64,000 nt of DNA from Saussurea involucrata (taxonomy: Eukaryota > Streptophyta > Magnoliopsida > Asterales > Asteraceae). Of the stretch, positions 1-13,848 are shown in pieces. Below the pieces are notes generated by a model. That model saw nothing but the letters and a program-made list of their open reading frames with translations. It was not told where the DNA came from and searched no databases. Location of the stretch: contig CM066326.1 of the NCBI GenBank assembly GCA_033807775.1, forward strand, positions 87,334,873 through 87,398,872, in the 5' to 3' direction. Position 1 is the stretch's first letter. Each line of letters begins with the position of its first letter. A program made the translations under genes and the position numbers.

Positions 1-1
1 G

Positions 2-313
2 ACTGTTACTCAGGACATTCATAGAAATCCTGTAGTCCAGAGTGAGTTTAAAAATATCACTCAAACTAATGAAGGAATTGTTCAAATCAACTTCAATGAT
101 AATAAAAGGAACAATCCGCCTGGTAGTTCTCTGTCTGGATCCAGATCTATGAGATCCCATATATCGCCTCTAGATTACATAGTTGATTATAATCCTTCTA
201 GAGCCTCTACTTCTCAAATAAGAGAAGAAAATAATTCCCAAGATTCTCAAGAACCAATAGAAGAATTAAGAGTAAAAAGAAATGGTGTAGTTAACGAAAA
301 TAATTGTATATAA
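2..313 (+). CDS. 3' end of an unidentified ORF, cut by the window edge
   Basis: One frame is open from base 2 to a TAA at 311-313, about 103 codons with no start in the window. The peptide is rich in Asn, Ser, Arg and Glu, has no cysteine pattern I recognise, and ends in an acidic/basic tail. I cannot name it. It could be the tail of a retroelement or pararetrovirus-like ORF, or the last exon of a host gene. A short ATG frame near 364 looks tempting, but bases 366-400 resemble the internal arm of the MULE family described elsewhere in this window, so I do not count it as a gene. Confidence 0.3.
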   Translation, partial: TVTQDIHRNPVVQSEFKNITQTNEGIVQINFNDNKRNNPPGSSLSGSRSMRSHISPLDYIVDYNPSRASTSQIREENNSQDSQEPIEELRVKRNGVVNENNCI

Positions 314-423
314 CCTAAAATGTATTAAAAATGCATTATTTTTTTACTAATTATAGGATTGTAATGGCTCGTCAATACCTTCGAAATAAGCCAATACGAA
401 TTAATTTGTTTTATATTACTTGT

Positions 424-597
424 TGGTGCGTTTGGTGCACAGACTAGATGGGACGGGACGAGACAAAATAAAATAGCCATGTGTTTGGTAATATGGTCAT
501 TTTATCAATTTTGTCTTGTCCCATTTTAGTTGTACCAAATACATACAGTTAGTTTTGTCTCGTCCTGTGTCATCTGGTCTGCGTACCAAACGCTACC
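424..597. mobile_element. hAT-like MITE (GGTGCGTTTGGT family)
   Basis: The ends are inverted copies of GGTGCGTTTGGTGCAC and GCGTACCAAACGC, with GGGACGGGACGAGAC-type sequence inside. Relatives lie at 16433-16800, 20904-26701 (interrupted) and 35418-35804. I could not find a clean 8-bp target duplication for this copy. Confidence 0.6.
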
Positions 598-1188
598 TAT
601 ATTTTCATTTCTTACATCATTTAGCTATATCTATTCTATAGTACTATATTAAAAAAAATCTTGAAAGTTTAGAGTTATACATTTTAAAGCATGATGCATA
701 ACTTGTTAAGTTGTGCACAACCACTCCACATCCACTTTCCCCATTTCATTTTTTCTTAAGCCCAAAGTAAACGGCTATGTTCGGCAAACTAAATGATAAG
801 CTAGCTGATGAAAAAGTCATGTTTGGCAAAAATAGGTTATAAACATTTGAAATGATCAAAATAAGACATATTCAAAAAATTATCTATTACAATATTTAAT
901 TATATAATTAAAAAAACTTATAGCAATATAATATGTTAATTAATAGAACCAATATAGTAAAAAAAACTAAATAATATAATATGTTAATTTAAATAACTTA
1001 AATTTATTATTACATATATACTATAACTTTTGAATTTACTAAAACAAGTTTTAGATAAATATATATTAACTTATGATTTTAAACAACCGTTATATATAAT
1101 TGAAAAAATAATCAAATAATAATTAAAAAGATAATAATAATTTATAATTAAAATATATTGATTAATATTAAAAAATATATAAAAATAA
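598..1188. other. Non-coding AT-rich stretch
   Basis: Very AT-rich with short inverted motifs. Bases 772-840 (GGCTATGTTCGGCAAACT and onward) look like one end of a degraded hAT-like MITE whose other end may be near 1745. No coding sequence seen. Confidence 0.4.
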
Positions 1189-1197
1189 TTGATATTA

Positions 1198-1521
1198 TAG
1201 TAAATTACCTTTTTCGTCCATGTGGTTTGCTAATAATTGCAGATTTCGTCCCTATGGTTTTAAAACTTCAGTTTTCGTCCCTATAGTTTGCAATTTATTT
1301 CCATTTTTGTCCCTGATGTCAAAACACTACTTTTAAGGATGAAAGACTAAAATAGAAATGAATTGTAAACCATAAGGATGAAAATAGCAATTAAATTTAA
1401 ATAATAAGGACAAAAATAGTGATGAACTATAAACTATAGGAATGAAAATCGCAATTTAGAACCACAAGGACGAAAATATAAATTTTCAACAAACCACGAG
1501 GACTAAAAATGTAATTTACTC
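1198..1521. mobile_element. MULE-type foldback MITE (AGTAAATTAC family), 9-bp TSD
   Basis: A 324-bp foldback element whose two halves are inverted copies built from repeated phrases such as TTTCGTCCCTATGG. The ends are AGTAAATTAC and GTAATTTACT. A 9-bp duplication TTGATATTA flanks it exactly (1189-1197 and 1522-1530), which supports a Mutator-type origin. Related copies are at 5346-5643 and 17732-18977. No ORF. Confidence 0.75.
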
Positions 1522-1530
1522 TTGATATTA

Positions 1531-3197
1531 TTAACAGTAACTCTAAATAATTCAAAATTAATGTCAATGTATAAGTAAAATTTAATTTAATAATTTTCGG
1601 TTAATATTAATTAATAATAATTAAATTTTAATAATAAATACTTATTTATAATAATAACTAATAAATAATAATTAATATTATTATTAATAAGAATATAACT
1701 AAATATTTATAAAAAGCTACTTTAAATAGATTATCAAAAAGTTAGGTTATGATTTCCACAATATAAATGTAAAGTATATCATTTATATACTTAAAAGGAA
1801 TAACCACACCATTTGATGTGCACAATCACCAGGCAGGAAATTTGTTTATAAATTTTCTGGGTTTTTTGAATTTTATAAAATATTAATATTTTAAAGACTA
1901 TTGTGCCCTTATGTGAAGGATATATGTTTCATTTTTAACTATTTCTTTTGGTAATTTGTCTAGAGATTTAACCGCTAGACTCTCCATCTTCTCCTGCCCT
2001 TCTATCTTACTTTCTGACCTCAGCTCATCATAAAAAATGTTTGGGTCATAAATCATACACAAAGATGTATTCAGTTGCTGGAAACTTTACTTTCAATTAC
2101 TGGAAACTTTACTGCCTCAGAGCATTGTATTCATGTTTGTATCTCTTTCTCCCCTGTATCTTCAAGCAATTGAATTAGTTGTGGATCAATTCTTTCTATG
2201 ATTCATCCCCATCTGCGTTGTTTATACCTATCTCACTATCTCCATCTCCCAATCTGTTCTTACTTCATAAATCATGGTATGCCTTGTGATTTAAGGGTTT
2301 AAGGAGCGGACAGAAATGGAGCAGACAAATTCTTATAATAACAAAAATGGATTGAAGATTGGCACCAAGTATAATTTCCAAATGAATTTTATGTGTGTGT
2401 ATGTGTGTGTGTGTATATATATATATATTCATCTTGGTGATTAGATACCTAAGATTCAATTATGTTGGTGTTCTAACATATTACAAATGATATTGTGGTT
2501 TATATTATACTGGTGATGATGTTGTTGAGTTTCTTTAAACCCTTGATGGTATGGTAGCTTTGATTGTCCCCAAGGTCAATAAACACCAGTTGTCTTCTTT
2601 TAGTTTCATAGTAATTCTATATAAAGTGGATAATTGATCTAATACTAATTCGGTGTGGTAATTGAATCATGAAATTGTTATAGGAAGGCATGTTAAGTGT
2701 CTTTTAAAACATCCATCAACCGAAGTAAGAAGCTTGTTGAAGCATCCGGTAAGCCTATACAAAGTCTGACAATTTTGGGAATCAAACGGATGCACAATTT
2801 ACCAAGGAGTGCTCAAAGCGGCAATCACCATTTTAGAGAGTAATGTAACCCACACACGTGATATTTTTGTAAATTCACCATCACGATGATTTTTAAGTAT
2901 TCTTAACTTCTTCACATTTGAGTCAAGTTGCTTAGAGATAATGTTTAAGTTAGGTGAAGGTGAAGAGGGTAATAAAATTATATGTTTAGCATCATTTTCT
3001 TGATAATCTTAATGATCTTGATACAAATTTGAGGTTGTAGGAAGGAACTTAAATCGAATGAATTATACAACTTGTGCAGGTTTGGAAATGTTTGAGGAGT
3101 TGTATCGTGAGTTCTCCACAACTTTAGTGGACCTAGATCAAACAACAGCTTATATGAAATGGATTGCAATGATTCCAATTATAAGGTTAATGAATCT
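1531..3197. other. Intergenic, no gene seen
   Basis: AT-rich DNA with a short TG/TA microsatellite at about 2392-2428. The ORFs here are short and without family resemblance. Nothing else can be supported. Confidence 0.5.
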
Positions 3198-3453
3198 AAG
3201 GGTCGTTTACCTAATCACTTACCAGTTAAGTGTTTACCGGAAAAATTCAACTTTGTCACTTACTTATTGGGTAAGATTTTAGTCTATCAAAATGGCATCA
3301 CATGCAGCAATTTACCCGGTAAGCGATAATCGTAGTAAGAGTCGTGACACTCACTTATCGGGCAAGACTCTTGGTTCTTGCCGTATTCATCCGGTAAGGT
3401 AAGATGACTTGGTAACCACTTACCCGATAAGTGTTTGGTGAACGACCCCTAAG
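3198..3453. mobile_element. hAT-like MITE of the CTTACCGG-repeat family
   Basis: The ends are inverted (GGGTCGTTTACC and GGTGAACGACCCC). The interior is built of degenerate repeats of CTTACCCGGTAAG-like palindromes. The same family recurs inside the MYB-CC gene (29340-29642, 32507-32705, 33508-34062). Confidence 0.6.
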
Positions 3454-4389
3454 CTTTTGTTGATTGTGTACAGTCCAAAGTAAGTCACTACTATCCATAT
3501 ATGGTGTTCATGTTCTCAATATTTACCCATGCGATTGCCATCGAGAAAGCAAACCATGAATAGTTGTTGGTCAAGATCAAATGCAGTCTAACCATATTAT
3601 GTGATGGCCAAGAACCTCATCTTGGCCATTTACATGACGAGAACAAAGTACCTGCACCCCATTAGCCAACAACATTATCTTTAAGACCATTGCACTACAA
3701 TTAAACCCTGATACAACACCTTGAAATCAAAGGACTTTGAAGGCAAAGGAAAGAACTAAGAGGGACACCGGTTAGGTTGTTATTTAAACATACCGTATAT
3801 ATTTATTTGTATAGTAGTCTTATTTTTGTTTTGCTATTAGATTCGAACTTTTGGGAAAACTATTTTGTTCCAAGTAGAATGAATAAAAAATTTCATGAAG
3901 AAACTACTTCCATTTAGTTAATTTAGTTTTTTAGTAGACGAAGGTTATTGCTTATTTCACAGTCGAATGTAACTTTTGGTAGACGATGTCATAAAATTGT
4001 TAAATTTATTTCATTTGTTTCACTTAATATATTTTTATTTATGGTACTTTTTCTCAATTCGTAACAGATTCCAAGTTCTTCCCAATGTAGGAGAATTCAG
4101 AGTCATTGCTTCCAAGTTTAAAATATTGTGCAGTCTTTCAGCTAAAATAAAAATTGAAATTACTTATGAAAAATGATTTCTATTCAATTTTAACATATCA
4201 ACTATCGATTTACATTGCATTTTATTACGTGTTAATTAACAAATTATGTTTTATATTAACTTTATTACATGGTTTCAATAAAAATATTTCGTCACCGCGC
4301 AACGCATGGTGTGACTCACTAGTTTTTTAATAATTTACAAAACGATGCCTAAAAGCCATCCTCAACCCAACTATAGAAAACGACTTAGA
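3454..4389. other. Intergenic region upstream of RPL23
   Basis: No coding sequence or clear repeat. The last 100 bases before the site II motifs lead into the RPL23 promoter. Confidence 0.5.
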
Positions 4390-4419
4390 TGGGCCTGGCC
4401 CAAAACCCATAAAACCCTA
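4390..4419 (+). promoter_or_regulatory. Site II motifs and telo-box of the RPL23 promoter
   Basis: TGGGCC (4390-4395) and its inverted partner GGCCCA (4397-4402) are site II elements, known as TCP-factor targets. AAACCCTA (4412-4419) is a telo-box. This pair of motifs is typical of plant ribosomal protein promoters and lies about 85-110 bases before the start codon. A pyrimidine-rich stretch at about 4456-4470 could hold the transcription start. Confidence 0.7.
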
Positions 4420-4502
4420 GAAAATAAATCACTGTCGTCATATAAAACCTCAAACCCCTCTTTCTCTTCCGCCGAAGGAGCAAGAGACGACGGCGATCAA
4501 CC

Positions 4503-6827
<2,325 letters not shown>

Positions 6828-7142
6828 GATTATCATACATCGGTTTGAAGTTGAGTTTCATCTTCATTCATCTATGCTAGTTCTATTTATTGGTTTTGTT
6901 TTAGTTGTATTTCAAGAGGCTTTTTGTAGAAGACTTGTTTTGCCAAACACTTCATATTTCAAACTGCATCATGAATTGTATTTCAATGTCCATGGTTTCT
7001 TGTTTGGAAAATTGATTTTCAGAACTTCTCATTTTTTGGATTTTGGAGGATGGATTTGCATAACCTTTTATAGCTACATTTTTTTAAAACAAAGTATTGG
7101 TTACAATTTGCTATCAAAGAGGTATATTTAATCATAAAATAC
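6828..7142 (+). other. Probable RPL23 3' UTR and flank
   Basis: Follows the RPL23 stop directly. A T-rich region with no further conserved coding sequence; the frame open here only reads through the last exon. The poly(A) site cannot be fixed. Confidence 0.4.
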
Positions 7143-7375
7143 GGGTTCAAAGGATAACGCTAACTATTTAAGAAAACATGAGAGGTCATTAATGTACAAA
7201 ATCATACATGATTCACGTACAAAGTTTCATCTATGATTCATGCGATTTTGCCCTGGGACTTGAGTTGCGGCCAAAGTCGCCTTTGTCCATTTTTTGCCGT
7301 TAATGTAAAATCACTTGTGATTTTGTACATGATTTGCTGTTTTCGTGTTTCCTTAAATAGTTAGCGTTTGAACCC
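7143..7375. mobile_element. Foldback MITE, GGTTCAAA family
   Basis: The left end GGTTCAAAGGATAACGC is mirrored by GTTAGCGTTTGAACCC at the right. AACTATTTAAG / CTTAAATAGTT repeats lie inside, and ATCACTTGTGATTTTGTAC-type palindromes sit in the centre. Relatives are at 18208-18515 and 34188-34430. Confidence 0.55.
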
Positions 7376-7439
7376 ATCCCTTGATCAGAAAACGAATTTG
7401 GGTTTTAATTTTAAGCATTTTTTTATTAAACAAAAATAA

Positions 7440-7610
7440 ATCGAAGTTTGTTTTTAAACGGTAAGAGATTGAAGATTGTTTTTACTAATATTAGTAGCAT
7501 CATGGTGGATCTCACCACCATAGAACAACTCTAACCCTAAGCACCAAAAATAGTAGGACCATGGTGGTGGATCTTACCACCATTGAACAACTCTAACCCT
7601 AATACCAAAA
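7440..7610. repeat. Tandem duplication of about 70 bp
   Basis: Two imperfect copies of a unit containing CATGGTGG, CACCACCAT and GAACAACTCTAACCC. No coding meaning seen. Confidence 0.5.
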
Positions 7611-7778
7611 AATATTTGTGTATTTGTGGGAACGTAAACCCGAAAGTCGCTTAAAATTCGAGCGTATAATATTTATGTTGTTTGAACAAGAGATGTGTCA
7701 TATTTGCCGTTTCTCTCCCATTTGTGGCAAACAAAAAAAAATAGTTATTTTTGCCTGTCGGTTGGAATTTAGAAAACA

Positions 7779-8083
7779 ACTAAAACGCTCTTAGAGACGG
7801 TTGATCAAGTGGTGAAGAACATTAGAGACGTGGTTCATCTCCATATGGCGTGGAAAGGGAGGACCCTGCCGCAAACGGTTAATGGACGGTCGGCGTGATT
7901 TTGTTATTTGGGCGGTGGCGGTTACGTGGTCTCCGGGTCTGTGGGGTGGTCTTATTTTTCTGTGCATGTGGTTGGTTTCTCGTGAGTTGTGTTGTTTCTG
8001 GTTATTTGTTGCTTGGTATTGTTTTGCTGCTAAGTTGTGTGGTTGTTTTTGTGTGTGGCCTAGTGCCTAGACTCATTTGTTTC
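7779..8083 (+). pseudogene. Possible 3' remnant of a LINE-type retrotransposon
   Basis: A short frame at about 7790-7904 has spacing of charged and aromatic residues resembling the C-terminal tail of plant LINE reverse transcriptase ORFs. It is followed by a G/T-rich 3' tail. The tail appears to resume after the LTR element, at 15568-15610 (GCTTTATAATATTTGCC), so the LTR element seems to have landed in it. No catalytic motif is left, and the identification is weak. Confidence 0.3.
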
Positions 8084-9833
8084 TGTAACGTCCCAATTTC
8101 ACACATACAAGCTAGAAGCTACATCTTTAATTCATAACGCCATAAACGGCTCAACATGGTCACACTATCTAGATTACAATATAGGGTTTGCGGAAATAAC
8201 CCTAAATACAGCTGAGAAATCTACTAGACATACAAAGAAAATTCTCCTACTCCTTTTAGACGCAAGCTCCGACCCACGTCTTGCCAAACCTCTAACGTGC
8301 TTACGGCTACTTGCTTACCTGAAAAAGTTTTAGTTTTGAAAAGCGAGGGTTAGACCATGAGGTCTAGTGAGTTCCCTCCACACCAGGTTACACCAAAATA
8401 TTTCAGTTTATAAAACCAGTTATGAAAACATTTATACCAATCATAATAAGCACACTAAGATGATATGCACACATTGACACATGCTACTGGCGTACGCTAT
8501 AGCTACACACACCGTGACAACGCAATAAAGCACACACGCTAGTCACACACACCGTGACAACGCAATAGAGCACACACACTATAGCCACACACACCGTGAC
8601 AACGCAATCGGGCACACACCGCCCATATATGAAACAAATTCATATATATAATTATTATAGTACACACCCCCATTTCACATCAAAGCCAGAGCATGGTCAC
8701 ACACATTTAATTCATGCATATTGTCACACACTTACTACTCGCCTTGAAATAAAAGCAGTTGGAAAGCACACAGTTCGATAATGATCATGCCACACACTTA
8801 CTCTTTGCTTTGAAATAAAAGCAGTTTGTATCCACACAATTGAATCACACTTTTCATGCATGGTTTAAAGAAAACGTACGAGCATTTGTCAATAAGAACA
8901 TGCATAGAGTTTCACACTTAAAACAGGTTTTAGGATCAGAAAAACTCACATGTCGTCCTGCACAATCCTCTTACTAGATGGGTTCTCCCTTCAATTGCAC
9001 CTATAAGGATACACACTACCGCGATAAGTCACTTAATCGAACTACACACTCACACGGGTAACATCTCGGACTAACAAACTGCATTACAGGGTCACACAGA
9101 CACTTCCCGGAAGACTTATCCGGACAACCAAAACTATTCGCACAACCTTAACTATCCGGACAACCTTAACTTTCCGGACGTTCCCACCCGGATACTCAAG
9201 GGTTTCCGGCTAAACTATCGGAAACTGCCACCACAGTTTACCCGGACAGTAGGCTCATCCGGGCACCACACACATCATCCGGAAACCACAACCTTCCGGA
9301 CACTACCTGACATTGAAGGTTTCCGGACGCGACGAAAAGTACAAAACGCAGGGGATTAAGCACCTCTCGCCCTAAATCTCCCCAACACTTCCAGATTGCA
9401 AATATGGGTCGGTGACTAATACAATAACCCATTCTTAAACCCTTCTTAACAATTTAATGAGGAATCACAAGAAATTCCATAAAACCAAGTTTCTCTCACA
9501 ACCCAAAACATTTCACCCAAACAAAAGAGAGAACAGATTGGAAGATACCTGGAGATTTCTACTTAATAACTCAAAGATTCAGCTGCTAATACTCCTTTCT
9601 CCCTTTTCAATTGAAAAATGCTTCTTTCTCCTGCACCCTCTCCTAGCCGCACACACATACACACACTTGACACAATAGCTAAAATGAATAAATTAGGGTT
9701 TTCATCCCTTAAATACCTTTCCTACTAGACACCACACTTTAAATTTCTTTACACTTAGACCACACAACTTTCTTAAATTCGAATTTCTTCCAAAATTCCC
9801 ATTTACTGACTAGATTAAATCTCAGTTATTACA
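8084..9833 (-). repeat. LTR (3' LTR of the 8084-15562 element)
   Basis: 1750 bp. Starts TGTAACGTCCC and ends GTTATTACA on the plus strand. Contains three to four tandem copies of a 36-bp CACACACCGTGACA unit (about 8486-8625) and a block dense in TCCGGA (about 9110-9345). Confidence 0.88.
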
Positions 9834-10750
9834 ACATTCCCCCCTCAAAAGAATTCCGTCCCCGGAATTCCATCTTTAAACAATCGAGGAAACGGCTCCT
9901 CAGCTTCCTAACCTTGCGATCTACAATCACTTCCCTAACACCAAGTACGTCTAAGGCAGTTACCACTTTCTCACATTAATTATACTGACCACAATCCAAT
10001 AATAGCAACAAGTCACACGCTTATACCACAACGTCACTCCCATACTATTACCAAGGGTAAAAGTCCTTCACCCTGAGCACTACCTTCAATTATTCCTTTC
10101 ATTTACCTCTCAAACATAAAACACGCTTCCAAGGAACGACTCCCTATCATGTACACGCTCTTGGTCAAACACATACACACAAATCCTCTTTCTCATACTC
10201 CCACTAGAAATTCATACACCCGATGACGACGTTCTGAAGACATTGTCTCTCACTTTCTGTGCCACATGCCATTCTTTCTACTACCCGTTTCTCACTTTCC
10301 TAACCTACCGTCTCGGTTACCTCAGGCTAGAATGGAGCATTCCTCATCCAACATTGACCACTTCATACACACTATTTCGACAGTTACTATGCTTAATTAA
10401 CAGCTTCCCCACATCTCATACGAGAAATTCAACCAAGTCAATCCGAAATCACACTTAATACCCGAAGCGACCACACACTCCTCATTCCCAAACAATATTA
10501 ACCCACTCCTTTGCATTTCCTTTACGTACAACTACTAGCTAAACATTCCCAAAGATTTTGTATCTTCTACGACACCCTAACAAACCAATCCAAGAGCACA
10601 TAATTCCCTCTTAGCTAGCCATCCACTGCCACCCTATTCCTTTATTCTCGGATACAATTCACACGCCACTTAGACACTCATGCATCACCGCACACAGTTT
10701 TTTTACCACATTTGGAACAACTTATAAACAATTCCCGAGCACGATCTCCA

Positions 10751-10970
10751 TTTACGCTCTCCCCACAACAACACTAATCCATCACTTTCCCTCACATCAA
10801 CTTATCATCATTGTGCCTCGCATGCTTACTAAGTATAAGTGACCACCAACTTATCCACACCACTCCCACGCACTAGAGGTTCAATCCTCACAGTTACCAC
10901 CTGCCTACTAATTTGTAAAATATACGGCTTCACTTCGACCCCAACTAGGTTAACCAACATTAGTGTTACC
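10751..10970. repeat. 220-bp direct repeat, left copy, flanking the solo LTR
   Basis: Bases 10751-10970 recur at 12944-13163 with three mismatches that I noticed. The two copies abut the 1973-bp insert on each side. Confidence 0.85.
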
Positions 10971-12943
10971 TGTAACATCCCAAATTTTCAATAATGTTAG
11001 TTTAATGAGAATTGGGATCTATTTGTATTTTGATTAAAACCTTGAATTATATTGTAAGTTTATTATTCAATGGGGTTAAAATACAAAAGATTAAAGTTGG
11101 ATGTTACTTTTGGAAATATTGGAACTAGAAGGTGTATTTGGTCATTTATGAAAAGTGTGTATGGATAAAGTAGCTGAAATCAGATATTTATCTCAATTCT
11201 TGTGTTGGGTCGGTTTGTAGAATCAAAGAGAAAAGAGAGAAAAGTGAGAAAGAAGAGAAGAGGAAGAAAAACAAGAGTCTTGTCTTCAAAATTGGTAAGA
11301 AATGGATCATGTTTTCAGATATAATTGTTATAGATGTTGGGTTATAAACGAATCTGTGTTTTGAATAGGATTTCGGAATCGTTTACAACAGATTGGAGCA
11401 ACAATTTGTGATTAAAGTGGGTTTTCTTCAAAAAGGTGAGTTCATTTGTTGTTTGCTTAAATCAATGTTTATATGTTAAATTAAACCTTGTAATACCTGT
11501 ATAAACTGTTTGTGGACTGTATGGAATGGTCTGGAATGAGCTGAATCGAACAGACATAGGTTTAAATCGAATTATTAAGCTGCAGGTCAAGGTTTCCGGA
11601 CGAAATGCAGTATCCGGAAACCTCTGTATTGAATGTTTCCGGACGCGACAAGTATCCGGTAAGTTTTGATTTTCTGGTAAGTTTCCGGATAAAAATAGTT
11701 ACCGGATAGTATCCGGGTTGCTTTAGTTTTCGAGTGTTGTCCGGATTAGAAGGTATTCGGAAAGCATGGTTTATCCGGTGAGTTGTAGTTATCAGGAAAG
11801 TGCAGTTGTTCGGATAGTCAAAGTTATCCGGAAACCCCTGTTGTCCGGACACTTTTGAGAAATTGAGAATGCTAGGTTCTGATGGCTGGATGCTGTTTCT
11901 AGATGTTTTGTCTGGTTAAGTTTTCTAAAAAAATTCTAGGGGCGCTGCTCCCAGACCCCGCAAGGGCGTTGCCCCTTGACCCCATCCGCTAACCGGGTAG
12001 CGGAACCCCCGTGCTAAGTCGCCGAAGGGGGGGGGGGGGCATTTGAGGATGAAAATGCGATAGGTTATCTAGTATTCTCAGAGTTAAGAATATGATATAA
12101 GATGTGGTGTGATATGTTGTTATGCATATACGTTAGTAAAGTGTAATGGATCCATAGGCACTAATGGTTATGTACACGTAGAATAGATGAAGATTAATCA
12201 TTATTCTGATGTGTGTAAGAAAGCATGGAATAAACGTAATTCCTGATTTCTAAGGATAGATAGAGATTGGCATGTGTATATTGTAATCTCTATTTCCTTT
12301 CTAAGAAATAGGCATGTGTATATTGTTATTTCTTAGATATGAACAGAAATGGGCATGTGTATATTGCGATTTCTGTAGAATGATATAAGTGGAAATGGGC
12401 ATGTGTATATTGCGATTTCTGGAATATATATTTATATCACAAGTGGAAATGGGCATGTGTATATTGCGATTTCCGGATTAAGAGCACAATCTAGAATCAT
12501 TGAAGATTCGTAGTATGGCTCTGAGACATGATATGATGATGGAATGTGTGTCAGTCATATTCATGGACTTAGGTAAAATTGTGTTAACGGAAAAGAGTTA
12601 CACGTATGGTAAGAAAAAGGGTAATCAGGTTGGTTATAACGTTTCATTATAATGTTTTCTTACCAGGTACTAGCTCGGGAAGGTAAAAGGGATGTGGGAC
12701 GAGCGTTTTGGAATAGCGGAAAAGTCAATTAACAGAAGGAGATTTTGAAGGATTGCTTAGATAACTTAGTTAATCTGATTATAGTGACATAATTAGATTA
12801 ATAGGTTATTTGAAGGATTCTGTACTTGTACATGTACTCCTAGTGGTTAATTCACTTGCTATATATATGAAAGTTGAAGTTTATTTTATCATAACTTGAT
12901 GGAATTTTAAGGTTCAAATTAGCCCGGAATTTGGGGCGTTACA
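10971..12943 (+). mobile_element. Solo-LTR-like insert, 1973 bp
   Basis: Starts TGTAACATCCCAAATT and ends AATTTGGGGCGTTACA, so it has TG...CA ends within a 15-base imperfect inverted repeat typical of Ty3-type LTRs. It has no coding frame. It carries a TCCGGA-dense block (about 11590-11850) similar to the one in the host element's LTR but on the other strand, which suggests a related family. No 5-bp duplication flanks it; 220-bp direct repeats do. Confidence 0.7.
12263..12476 (+). repeat. Five stem-loops with the same loop
   Basis: Five copies of GGCATGTGTATATTG, each framed by its own inverted arms: TAGAGATT/AATCTCTA, CTAAGAAATA/TATTTCTTAG, ACAGAAAT/ATTTCTGT, and GGAAAT with ATTTCT or ATTTCC. 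An outer pair GATATAA/TTATATC encloses the fourth. Located inside the solo LTR. Confidence 0.75.
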
Positions 12944-13163
12944 TTTACGCTCTCCCCACACCAACACTAATCCATCATTTTCCCTCACAACAACTTATCA
13001 TCATTGTGCCTCGCATGCTTACTAAGTATAAGTGACCACCAACTTATCCACACCACTCCCACGCACTAGAGGTTCAATCCTCACAGTTACCACCTGCCTA
13101 CTAATTTGTAAAATATACGGCTTCACTTCGACCCCAACTAGGTTAACCAACATTAGTGTTACC
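12944..13163. repeat. 220-bp direct repeat, right copy, flanking the solo LTR
   Basis: Partner of 10751-10970; see there. The normal interior of the 8084-15562 element resumes after it. Confidence 0.85.
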
Positions 13164-13497
13164 AATCCATACACCTATCACTTCTCGACTACCCTTGTTA
13201 CTCTTCCACTAACTAGAGAGTAATAACGTACACCTCTACCCTTCGATTCTTGAACTGAAATTCTCAAGATCTCAATTCACCGACATCGGAACTCCCAGAA
13301 TAAATACTCAACAGGGAGGAACTCGCCTCCAATCAATTATTTTCCTTAAGAACCCTAAAGATTCTACTTCACTCGGGCACTTATCCCACACCTTACAACA
13401 ACACCCTCCTAGATAGGGTCAACAATCACACCAAGGATAATTTCACACTACACACTAAGCCGTTGTCATCATGTCAAGGTTAGAACTCCACACATAC

Positions 13498-13600
13498 CAC
13501 TACTCTCCACACACTATCCACCACACGCCGCACACTACAGTTACTCTACACACACTATCCACCACACGCCGCACACTACTGTTACTCTCCACACACTAAC
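13498..13600. repeat. Short tandem repeat in the LTR-element interior
   Basis: Repeated CACACTATCCACCACACGCC and GCACACTAC(A/T)GTTACTC units, about two to three copies of a 55-bp unit. Confidence 0.55.
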
Positions 13601-13848
13601 ACCTCCATCGACTATCAGAACAATAGTGAGCAAGCACAACCATGCACCTATAAATTCAAAATGACATTGGCCAGTTGTGATTTGAATTTATCTTACATGA
13701 AAGTCCTCACCACCATCATCCTAGATCCTCGATGATTACGGTCCTCACTAAAGGATTCCTATATATCAGTTGTGTCCTTCTACTCCACAGTTTAAGTTTA
13801 AGCCTATCCGGTCACCTAAATCCCTTAAACTAGGGCTCTGATACCGTT

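Noticed and set aside
364..430. ATG frame starting MARQYLRNKP as a new gene
   Set aside because: The sequence resembles the MULE-arm motif and the frame runs into a hAT-like MITE at 424.
7882..8137. Membrane-protein-like ORFs rich in Cys, Trp and Val
   Set aside because: They arise from a G/T-rich 3' tail (LINE-like) and run across the LTR boundary at 8084; composition artefact.
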